Below, piece by piece: positions 7,581-15,027 of a stretch of DNA of 39,021 bases. Position numbers and translations under genes: made by a program. This DNA comes from Prochlorococcus sp. AG-402-M18 (GTDB taxonomy: Bacteria > Cyanobacteriota > Cyanobacteriia > PCC-6307 > Cyanobiaceae), in assembly GCA_003216595.1 (NCBI GenBank), contig QCIQ01000014.1:1-39021 (forward strand), given 5' to 3'. Within the stretch, counting starts at the first letter, position 1; each line of letters opens with the position of its first letter. The notes under the pieces are model-generated. The model had not been told where the DNA came from. It did no database searches and was given only the letters and a program-made list of their open reading frames with translations.

Positions 7581-8429
7581 TCAGATAATTTCAATATTCC
7601 ACTGTAATTCACTTTTCAAGTCAGTAGCACCAGTAAAACTTCCTCTTACTGGTGCTACAAGTTCAGACTTAGAAGAAGAGGCTAGGGTTATGTATTTACT
7701 ATTAATCAAACCACAACCGCTTGGATCAAATCCTCTCCATCCAAAACCAGGTATAAAAATCTCAGTCCATGCATGAAGTTCATATTTTTCTGGGGGTTGG
7801 TCCATAAATTGATACCCGCTAACGAAACGACTAGGTATGCCAACGCATCGACAAGTCTCCATTAACAAAATCGCCAAATCCCTGCAAGAACCAACTCTTT
7901 CTCTAAGAGTTCTTCCTGCGGTCCATGCCGGTCCAATATGTCTAGGTGTATATTTAACTCTATCTTTTATTAGAGCGATTAATTGATATAAAAAGTCCAA
8001 TACATTATTTTCGATCCCTACCAATGCCTCTTGAGCAATTTGAATAGCTGCTGGATCATGTTGTCCATTAGGGAACCAACCTTGAATAAATCCATTCAAT
8101 GAGCTATTTTCTCCTCCTATTTTCATAGGTAAACTTAGATCATTAAAATTTTTTAATTGATATAAATCTGGATGAATCTGTGTCTCAATTTCACTTTCTG
8201 TCTTAATAAGAAGAGAATCAGTAGGTTCTTTAAAAAATACTTTAAAAATATCATCTCCATTAGCAGAGATCAAAGGAAATATTGAATGGGGATAGGGATT
8301 AATTTCAAGATCAAAATAATTTAACTTCTGGAAGCCGCCAGACCTGGGTTTCATACAAATCAAATGCTCGCTAAGAGAGACGGGCTCTTCATAAGAATAA
8401 AATAGTTTGTGAATTATTTTCTTTTTCAT
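7581..8429 (-). CDS. Transglutaminase-like cysteine peptidase-fold protein
   Basis: This 282-residue protein has a beta-rich N-terminal domain (about 1-100) typical of bacterial transglutaminase-like proteins, then the transglutaminase core. The catalytic triad is intact: Cys182 in GSCRDLA, His219 in LHAW and Asp235 in FDPSG. The neighbourhood is diagnostic: it is the last gene of an operon with an alpha-E protein and a circularly permuted ATP-grasp enzyme. That trio is known in many bacteria and has been proposed (amidoligase surveys by Iyer, Aravind and colleagues) to make or process a small peptide tag. Here the protein likely acts as a peptidase or amide-forming partner; the substrate is unknown. 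It lacks an evident signal peptide. Its start overlaps the alpha-E stop by four bases. Confidence 0.88.
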   Translation of the reverse strand: MKKKIIHKLFYSYEEPVSLSEHLICMKPRSGGFQKLNYFDLEINPYPHSIFPLISANGDDIFKVFFKEPTDSLLIKTESEIETQIHPDLYQLKNFNDLSLPMKIGGENSSLNGFIQGWFPNGQHDPAAIQIAQEALVGIENNVLDFLYQLIALIKDRVKYTPRHIGPAWTAGRTLRERVGSCRDLAILLMETCRCVGIPSRFVSGYQFMDQPPEKYELHAWTEIFIPGFGWRGFDPSGCGLINSKYITLASSSKSELVAPVRGSFTGATDLKSELQWNIEII

Positions 8430-9400
8430 TCTTGTAAAGAATCAAAATCAAATCCCTTTTCATTTATAAAATAAAAGCTATGTATAAGATCATTTAATTT
8501 ATTTAAATCAATTTGAAGACTATCAATAGCCTCATGCAAACCATTTTTAATTAAGTGATCTATTCTTACAAAACTCCATTTTGATAGTAATAAGCCTATT
8601 AAACATTCCAGATCATTTGGCTTCTCAGAAACAGGTGAATTTTGAATCTTACCTAAAGATTCTTTAATACCCTCAAGACAAAATCTCACAGATCTTGGGA
8701 AAATAGGATCTAATAGTAAAAAACTTGCGATTGCATTAGGAGTTATTGATCCTTGTTCAGATCTTCTAAACATTTGATAAGCTCCCGCTGAGCGTAATAA
8801 AGAAATCCATTGCAGCTCATCTAACGCTCCACCAAGCTCATTTAGATTTGGTAAAAGCAAAAAATATTTTACATCTAATATTCTAGAAGTTTTATCCGCT
8901 CTCTCAATCAACCTTCCTAATTTACTAAAATGCCATGCAATATCATGACTAAAAGTAGCATCTGTAACTCCATAAAATAACTGGCAACTTCTTCTTATTT
9001 CGAATAATTGTTCTTGAGCAGGTTGATGCCAAATGACCTCACCCTCCTGAATACTCCAAAACAAACTATTTATTTGTTCCCACATCTCAGAAGTAATAAC
9101 ATCTCTAATTTGGCGTGCATTTTCTCTTGCCATATAAATACAACTAACAATGCTATTTGGATTATCTCTATCTTTAATAAGAAAACTTATTACATCGCTT
9201 GAAGTTTTATTCTTATAACTCTTATCGAATTCGTTTCTATCACCACTAGCATCTATTAAAGGCAACCATGGTTCAGCACTACCAGGCGGACAATCTAGAG
9301 CCATAGACTCACTAACTTCAACAAATCTAGAAATATTCTCTGCACGTTCTAAATATCTATTAATCCAATAAAGTGATTCAGCAACTCTACTAAGTAACAT
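8426..9400 (-). CDS. Alpha-E domain protein (DUF403)
   Basis: The 324-residue protein begins MLLSRVAESLYWINRYLERA, which is the hallmark of the all-helical alpha-E family, and continues as mostly helical sequence. The family has no established catalytic activity; it is found next to or fused with circularly permuted ATP-grasp ligases and transglutaminases. That is the arrangement here: ATP-grasp upstream with a 5-base gap and transglutaminase downstream with a 4-base overlap. It is presumably a structural or substrate-binding partner of the ligase in the cytoplasm. Length is normal for the family. Confidence 0.9.
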   Translation of the reverse strand: MLLSRVAESLYWINRYLERAENISRFVEVSESMALDCPPGSAEPWLPLIDASGDRNEFDKSYKNKTSSDVISFLIKDRDNPNSIVSCIYMARENARQIRDVITSEMWEQINSLFWSIQEGEVIWHQPAQEQLFEIRRSCQLFYGVTDATFSHDIAWHFSKLGRLIERADKTSRILDVKYFLLLPNLNELGGALDELQWISLLRSAGAYQMFRRSEQGSITPNAIASFLLLDPIFPRSVRFCLEGIKESLGKIQNSPVSEKPNDLECLIGLLLSKWSFVRIDHLIKNGLHEAIDSLQIDLNKLNDLIHSFYFINEKGFDFDSLQE

Positions 9401-9405
9401 TTATA

Positions 9406-10839
9406 TTATTGGCTTACCACCCAAGTGTCTTTACACCCTCCACCTTGAGAAGAATTAACAATCAAAGAATCTCGTTTTAAAGCAACCCTTGTGAGACCTC
9501 CAGGACTTACCCAAGTATTCTTTCCCCTAAGAACATATGGTCTTAAATCAACATGACATGGGTATACTTCACCATCACTAAGTGATGGGACTGTAGACAA
9601 ATCTAGAGTTGGTTGAGCTATATAATTTCTTGGATTAGCTTTGATTTTTGCTGAAAATTTATCAATATCTATTTGAGAAGAATGTGGACCTATTAACATT
9701 CCATAGCCGCCAGCTTCAGAAACACTTTTAACAACTAAGTAATTGAGGTTCTCAAGTACATAATTAAGATCTTTTTCCTTAGCGCATACATATGTTTTAA
9801 CATTATTTATTATAGGTTCCTCTTTTAAATAATATCTAATCATATCTGGTACAAAAGTATAAATTAATTTATCATCTGCTAATCCTGTGCCAGGAGCATT
9901 TGCAACAGCCACTCTACCCTTACTCATCACATCAAGAAGACCTGGGACTCCAAGCATTGAATCTTTTCTAAAGAATTTAGGATCTAAAAAATCATCATCT
10001 ATTCGACGATAAATAACATCAATTTTTTTTATCCCTGAGGTGGTTCTCAAATAAACATTATCATTCTGACAAACTAAATCACTTCCTTCAACTAATTGAA
10101 CTCCCATCTGTTGAGCTAAATAACTATGTTCAAAATATGCGCTATTAAAAACTCCAGGAGTCAATAAAACAACTTTTGGATTGTCAGTCCAAACTGCCAA
10201 TTCCTGAAGTGATTTCAATAAATATGATGGGTAATCATCAATAGGTCTAACAATCCTGCCAGCAAAAAGGCTAGGAAAAATTCTTTTCATAACTAATCTA
10301 TTCTCCAAGAAATATGCAACTCCTGAAGGGCACCGAAGGTTGTCCTCAAGAACGAGCCAGTCTCCTTTTCCATCCCTAATTAAATCCAAGCCAGACACAT
10401 GGCACCATTTACCTAATGGCAACACAAATCCCTGCATTTGTGGCCGCCAACCATCAGAACTCTCTATAAATTCTCTAGGGATAATCCGATCTTTTATTAT
10501 TTGCTGTTTACCATAAACATCAGATAAAAATAAATCTATTGCTTCAAGTCTCTGTACAAGTCCTTTTTCTAGCTCTAACCACTCAGAGGCACCAATTACT
10601 CTCGGCAAAGGATCAAAAGGAAGAATCCTTTCAGAACCTTTATTACCGGAGTCGTTAAGACGAAAAGTTGCTCCATGACGTAGAAGTAATTTTCTTGCAA
10701 TTTCATGACTTACATTTAACTGGTCTAAACCTATCTTTTTTAAAGACGAAAGAAGAGGCTCAAGGGATGTTCTAGGAGAAAAATCTTCAGATGTGAAATA
10801 TTCATCATATCCCTTTTTTGGTTGATAATCTGTAAACAT
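9406..10839 (-). CDS. Circularly permuted ATP-grasp peptide ligase
   Basis: The protein is 477 residues from the ATG at 10839. I chose this start because GGAGG sits five bases upstream; an in-frame TTG at 10851 overlaps that site and would add MEVD. Recognisable blocks of the permuted ATP-grasp family (former DUF404/DUF407) are KLLLRHGATFRLND, ERILPFDPLPRVI, SDVYGKQQI, LVLEDNLRCPSGVAY, KSVSEAGGYGM and RPYVL. Such enzymes are predicted to form amide bonds using ATP through an acyl-phosphate. With the alpha-E and transglutaminase genes behind it, it forms one operon, probably for a peptide or peptide-like metabolite. The operon lies exactly between repeat copies A and B. Confidence 0.9.
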   Translation of the reverse strand: MFTDYQPKKGYDEYFTSEDFSPRTSLEPLLSSLKKIGLDQLNVSHEIARKLLLRHGATFRLNDSGNKGSERILPFDPLPRVIGASEWLELEKGLVQRLEAIDLFLSDVYGKQQIIKDRIIPREFIESSDGWRPQMQGFVLPLGKWCHVSGLDLIRDGKGDWLVLEDNLRCPSGVAYFLENRLVMKRIFPSLFAGRIVRPIDDYPSYLLKSLQELAVWTDNPKVVLLTPGVFNSAYFEHSYLAQQMGVQLVEGSDLVCQNDNVYLRTTSGIKKIDVIYRRIDDDFLDPKFFRKDSMLGVPGLLDVMSKGRVAVANAPGTGLADDKLIYTFVPDMIRYYLKEEPIINNVKTYVCAKEKDLNYVLENLNYLVVKSVSEAGGYGMLIGPHSSQIDIDKFSAKIKANPRNYIAQPTLDLSTVPSLSDGEVYPCHVDLRPYVLRGKNTWVSPGGLTRVALKRDSLIVNSSQGGGCKDTWVVSQ

Positions 10840-10844
10840 ATCAA

Positions 10845-10849
10845 CCTCC
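10845..10849 (-). promoter_or_regulatory. Ribosome binding site of the ATP-grasp gene
   Basis: GGAGG on the minus strand is five bases from the ATG at 10839. It decides this start over the upstream TTG, which would lie within the site. Confidence 0.7.
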
Positions 10850-11068
10850 AATTAGTTAATTAAATATGAATCAAGCCAGCAATTATTCAGGTAGCTAAAA
10901 ATACAAAAAAGAATTTAAATATCTCCAGTTTATGATTTAAGTATATTAAAATACAGTTCTTGCATGATCTTCTATTATTTCCTCATAAATCTCAAGCATC
11001 GAACGAACTTAAGGTTATGCATGTTTAGAGGGAAAATATCTAAAAAAGATTTCTAAAATAATTCAGAA

Positions 11069-11229
11069 GTTAGAATAAAGTTAGAATAGCTATAAAAATC
11101 GCTGAAAATCCTTGCTATAACTGGATGCTTATACGTTGAATAAAAACTCCTTAGCATCCAGTTATACCAGTTGATTACAAGCAAAAATCGCGGTTAGACG
11201 TAAGTTAGAAGAGTAGAACGAAGTTAGAA
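11069..11229 (+). repeat. ychF-tail repeat, copy B, with attachment-site-like layout
   Basis: The core 11130-11150 is identical in 21 of 21 bases to 13771-13791, the last codons plus stop of ychF. It is flanked by a perfect 14-bp inverted repeat, TATAACTGGATGCT (11116-11129) and AGCATCCAGTTATA (11153-11166). Outside lie GTTAGA hexamers at 11069 and 11080 on the left, and at 11193, 11204 and 11223 on the right, with a degenerate GTAGAA at 11213. Their spacing is about 10-11 bases. There is no T-tract after the stem, so it is not a terminator. The layout resembles a core with arm-type recombinase sites. Confidence 0.88.
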
Positions 11230-11363
11230 CACGGGCGATCAAAGAAAGTAATTAAAACCAATAATTGAATGTGATATAAATCACTTCTACTTCAACAGAA
11301 CCAAAACTAAGCTATATAAACTAGTTTGAATAGCTAAATTCTAATAGTGTTTTAACTAAATAG

Positions 11364-13652
11364 GTGTCTACAAATTTAAATAAAATCAACAGTGCCATCT
11401 ACACATCAAATTCCATATATGAATTAGGTGAGAGTGTATATGACGCCAAAGTTGATTTAATTATTTTTCAAACAGACTCAGATTATGAAAAAAGCAAGGT
11501 TGATCTAATTAAACAATCAGGAAAAATAGCAATAGGTTATATGGGGCTTGGTGAGATAGGGATAGCTTGGAAAGGGCCAGCACCTCTAGAGGAGAGAATG
11601 AAATGGGACGCTGATAGAAATGGAATACCAGACGATAATGCTCCGGCTTGGCTTGGCCCAGTGAATCTAGATTGGGCAATTCCTGAAGATTACGAGGAAA
11701 ACGGCTATACGAACTGGGCTTATAAAAACAAATATCCACTTTATACAACTAAATTTTGGCAAGAAGATTATTTAAAATATGTCAAATCTGAAATTGATTT
11801 ATTCGCAACAAATGGATGGAATGGTCTTTTTTTTGACACCGTCTATATGGATCAATGGACATCAGATAATGAATTATCAAAAGCCCAATTCACATATAGT
11901 GAGCTTGCTGATTTAGTTTATAAAGGATTAAAAGAAATAAATAATTACACAAACTCAAAATGGCCAGACTTTAAGTTATTCATGAATGCAAGTTCATGTA
12001 ATAGATTTTTAAAATATAAACCTGATATCTTAAAAACTGTTGATGGAATTGTTTTGGAGGATAGTATTTATCAAAACAACTCAAAGACACATGGAAATTT
12101 ATATCCATCTAATCTTGGCCGAACAGATATTAATGCTTCAAATAGATTAGAAAACTTAAAAACTCATCTTGATAAACTAGAAAATCCTCCTTTAGTAATA
12201 TGTACTGATTACGTAGAAGATGATAATATTATTTTTTCTAAAATCTCAAGAGAAGCAGATAAATATGGCTTCCTTCCTCATACTCCATATGATAAACTAT
12301 TCAGATCAAAGAATGGAAATGGGAAAGAACATACAGCTTTCCCAACTTATATCGGTATTGTAGATAGATCATCGGATAATATTGTTTCTAATGATAAAAA
12401 CTATCCTGCACTTCTGATTGGACTAGATGGAGATGATGAGCTTAATGGATCAAGACAAAATGAATTTTTTATGGGTGGCGATGGAAATGATTTAATAAGT
12501 GGAGATAAAGGTTTAGATACAGCTGTATATAGATATACTTCGAATAAATATTCTATCCAAAAGCAAAGTAAAGATAATTTTTCCATCTCAATTAAACCTG
12601 AATACAATGAATTACATTCATTAAAGTTGGGCCTTATTCAGTACCCTGTCCCAACAGAGAATGCAACTTTTAATTTAACTATAAATGGGAAATTGCATAC
12701 AGTAAATAAAGAAATTACTTCTACCGAAACAACAGAATATTTATATGAGATTAATGAACCAATTAATAATATTATATTGCAAAATACTAATCAAAAATAT
12801 GATAGCGCCTCTAAAAAATCAATAACAATAATATTAAAATATATTGTTATTAATAATAAGAAAGTTGACCTGTCCACATTAAACTTCATTGACGAAAAAG
12901 AATCATGGGCTGGATATAATGAGACATATGATGATTTAAATCTTGGTGGTGGAAGAATCAGCTTTGAGACATCCGCATACAATGGAGTAGTTACTCATGA
13001 GGGAACAGATACATTAACTGGCATTGAACGTTTATCTTTTAGTGATCAAGATTTATATTTAGTCGGTGGAGAATATCAACCTATTAGTTTTATTGGGGAA
13101 GTTACCAATAAAATCTATTCAGGTAATAGCTCAGAGTATAAATTTTATAATTTAGGTAGCGGTAAATATGGAGTGGGGACAACCAGCGGAATTGATGAAT
13201 TAACTGGTGCGTCTCTTTTAAAATTTGATGATAAAGATATGAGCCTCCAAAGTGATATCAAAGGAACATTTGATCAGGTCACAGGACTCAATACAGACTC
13301 AGGGAAAATGTTCCGTCTATATAACGCCTCATTTAAACGTCTACCTGACCCCGATGGACTGCGTTATTGGATTGGTAATTTCAGCTCTGGTAAAGACGAC
13401 GAAAGAGCAGTGGCATCATCATTCTTAGCCTCGGCTGAATTTAAACAACGTTATGGAGAGAACGTCTCCGATTCAACCTATGTGAATACTCTCTACAAAA
13501 ACGTTCTTGGTAGAGATGCTGATACTGGTGGATTGAATTATTGGTTAGGTCAACTCAATAGCGGAGCAGAAACTCGTTATGAGGTTCTTTTAGGTTTCTC
13601 TGAATCTGCTGAAAACAAAGGACTGTTTACTGAAATGACTGGGTTCGGTTAA
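11364..13652 (+). CDS. GH114-like (TM1410) glycosidase with RTX and DUF4214 modules
   Basis: This 762-residue protein starts at a GTG; an in-frame TAG immediately precedes it, so no longer form is possible. Residues about 10-320 look like the TIM-barrel TM1410/GH114 family: IAIGYMGLGEIG, PAWLGPVNLDW, LFATNGWNGLFFDTVYMDQW and a later VICTDYVEDD. That family includes endo-alpha-1,4-polygalactosaminidase, and the Asp of FFDT is a candidate catalytic residue. Residues about 350-380 hold RTX-type calcium-binding turns (GLDGDDELNGS, MGGDGNDLISGDKG). A beta-rich region follows, with two LTGxxxLxFxDxDxxL linkers. DUF4214 fills about 630 to the end (FDQVTGLNTDSG ... FTEMTGFG). There is no Sec signal; RTX plus DUF4214 suggests type I secretion. 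The gene fills the segment between repeat B and ychF. Confidence 0.82.
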   Translation: MSTNLNKINSAIYTSNSIYELGESVYDAKVDLIIFQTDSDYEKSKVDLIKQSGKIAIGYMGLGEIGIAWKGPAPLEERMKWDADRNGIPDDNAPAWLGPVNLDWAIPEDYEENGYTNWAYKNKYPLYTTKFWQEDYLKYVKSEIDLFATNGWNGLFFDTVYMDQWTSDNELSKAQFTYSELADLVYKGLKEINNYTNSKWPDFKLFMNASSCNRFLKYKPDILKTVDGIVLEDSIYQNNSKTHGNLYPSNLGRTDINASNRLENLKTHLDKLENPPLVICTDYVEDDNIIFSKISREADKYGFLPHTPYDKLFRSKNGNGKEHTAFPTYIGIVDRSSDNIVSNDKNYPALLIGLDGDDELNGSRQNEFFMGGDGNDLISGDKGLDTAVYRYTSNKYSIQKQSKDNFSISIKPEYNELHSLKLGLIQYPVPTENATFNLTINGKLHTVNKEITSTETTEYLYEINEPINNIILQNTNQKYDSASKKSITIILKYIVINNKKVDLSTLNFIDEKESWAGYNETYDDLNLGGGRISFETSAYNGVVTHEGTDTLTGIERLSFSDQDLYLVGGEYQPISFIGEVTNKIYSGNSSEYKFYNLGSGKYGVGTTSGIDELTGASLLKFDDKDMSLQSDIKGTFDQVTGLNTDSGKMFRLYNASFKRLPDPDGLRYWIGNFSSGKDDERAVASSFLASAEFKQRYGENVSDSTYVNTLYKNVLGRDADTGGLNYWLGQLNSGAETRYEVLLGFSESAENKGLFTEMTGFG

Positions 13653-13709
13653 ACAACAGATCTTTTTAAGTACTTAAAAGACCAAAACTTCCAATAAATT
13701 CGTTAAAAA

Positions 13710-13791
13710 GTTAGAATAAAGTTAGAATAGCCAAAAAAATCGCTGAGAACCCTTAGTATGACTGGACTGCTATACGTTGAATAAAAACTCC
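13710..13791 (+). repeat. ychF-tail repeat, copy C (resident site)
   Basis: This is the copy that includes the genuine 3' end of ychF. GTTAGA lies at 13710 and 13721, followed by a GCTGAGAACCCTTAG block as in copy A. The core (13771-13791) encodes the conserved C-terminal FNV and stop on the minus strand. Identity with A and B ends abruptly at 13791 inside ychF; beyond it A and B carry their own right arm. Confidence 0.85.
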
Positions 13792-14861
13792 ATCACGTCT
13801 CCTTCATTCACTATATATTCTTTCCCTTCACTTCTTAGCCAACCTTTATTTCGAGCTTCCGCTAAAGATCCTGCTTCAAGTAGTTTTTCATATGAAATTG
13901 TTTGAGCCCGAATAAACCCCTTTTCAAAATCTGTATGAATTACCCCAGCTGCTTGAGGAGCTGTCATCCCATCAGTAATAGTCCAAGCTTTAGTTTCTTT
14001 TTCTCCAGTAGTAAAATAAGTACTTAAACCCAATAATCGGTATGTAGCTTTAATAAGACTAATTAAACCTCCTTCTTCGACTCCTAGACCATTTAAATAA
14101 TCATCCCTTTCCTCATCCCCTAATTCAATTAACTCAGCCTCAACTTGCGCTGAAATCTTCACACATTCAGATCCTTCTTTTGTTGCCAATGTATTTACTT
14201 CTTCTGAAAAGGAATTACCCTTCGCAAGTTCATCTTCCCCAAGATTAGTTGCATAAATAATTGGTTTTTCAGTCAGTAAACCTAGTGGTTTAATTAATTT
14301 TTTTTCTTCATCAGTTAAAGAAATATTTCTAACTGCTTTTTCATTTTCAAGAGCTAAGCTTAATTTCTCCAACACATCATCTTCTAACTTTGCTTCCTTA
14401 TTAGTACTTATTTGTTTTTTTAATCTAGTTCTACGTTTTTCTATCTGATTTAAATCAGATAAAGCTAATTCTAAATTTATTATCTCAATATCTCTTGATG
14501 GGTCTACTGATCCAGAAACATGAATCACATCATCATCGCTAAAACACCTAATAACATGAACTATTGCATCTACCTCCCTTATATTTGCTAAGAATTTATT
14601 ACCCAGTCCCTCTCCTTTACTTGCCCCCTTAACAAGACCAGCAATATCCACAAACTCCATTCTAGTTGGAATAATTTGCTTACTATTACTAAGTTCACCA
14701 AGTAAATTAAGACGTTGATCAGGGACTGCAACAGAGCCTACATTGGGCTCAATCGTACAAAAAGGAAAGTTTGCTGCTTGAGCTTGAGCATTCGCGACAA
14801 GAGCATTAAACAAAGTTGACTTTCCAACATTTGGGAGTCCAACGATTCCGGCCTTAAGCAT
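13770..14861 (-). CDS. ychF: YchF, Obg-family redox-regulated ATPase
   Basis: The 363-residue protein has the G1 loop GLPNVGKST (8-16), FPFCTIEPN, the G3 region [14 protein letters not shown], and NLGE in place of NKxD, which is why YchF prefers ATP over GTP. A TGS domain with FTTGEKE and the conserved end [10 protein letters not shown] follow. YchF binds ribosomes and modulates stress translation. Length and ends are normal, so the gene is intact even though its last codons are duplicated elsewhere in the window. It marks the border between the accessory region on its 3' side and core genes on its 5' side. It is divergent from the adaptor gene that follows. Confidence 0.97.
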   Translation of the reverse strand: MLKAGIVGLPNVGKSTLFNALVANAQAQAANFPFCTIEPNVGSVAVPDQRLNLLGELSNSKQIIPTRMEFVDIAGLVKGASKGEGLGNKFLANIREVDAIVHVIRCFSDDDVIHVSGSVDPSRDIEIINLELALSDLNQIEKRRTRLKKQISTNKEAKLEDDVLEKLSLALENEKAVRNISLTDEEKKLIKPLGLLTEKPIIYATNLGEDELAKGNSFSEEVNTLATKEGSECVKISAQVEAELIELGDEERDDYLNGLGVEEGGLISLIKATYRLLGLSTYFTTGEKETKAWTITDGMTAPQAAGVIHTDFEKGFIRAQTISYEKLLEAGSLAEARNKGWLRSEGKEYIVNEGDVMEFLFNV

Positions 14862-15027
14862 TGAAATGGGTCTTTAAAAGACGCCAGCTGATTAATTTGA
14901 CTAAATTAAACCCAATAGTGCCCTTTAACAGCGAAAATATAGTTATAAATCTCCAAAGGAAAGTTTTTAAGCTTTTTCTACAGATCATCCAAACTTCTAA
15001 AACTCTTGAGCACTTGATTTTCACAAA

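Larger units (their letters stand above)
10840..11363. other. Long spacer containing repeat copy B
   Basis: This 524-base spacer separates two divergent accessory genes. About 230 bases of plain AT-rich sequence are followed by repeat B (11069-11229), then about 130 bases leading to the GH114-like gene. No small ORF with coding character was found. Both neighbours must have their promoters here, but I cannot place them. Confidence 0.5.

Noticed and set aside
11116-11166. Hairpin as transcription terminator
   Set aside because: The loop is 23 bases long and no T-tract follows the right arm.
11069-11229. Short regularly spaced repeats that could suggest a CRISPR array
   Set aside because: The GTTAGA units are only six bases with about five-base gaps; repeats and spacers of CRISPR arrays are far longer and no cas gene is present.
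13664-13680. Palindrome around AAGTACTT after the GH114-like gene as a terminator
   Set aside because: The stem has almost no GC and no T-run follows, so it would be too weak.
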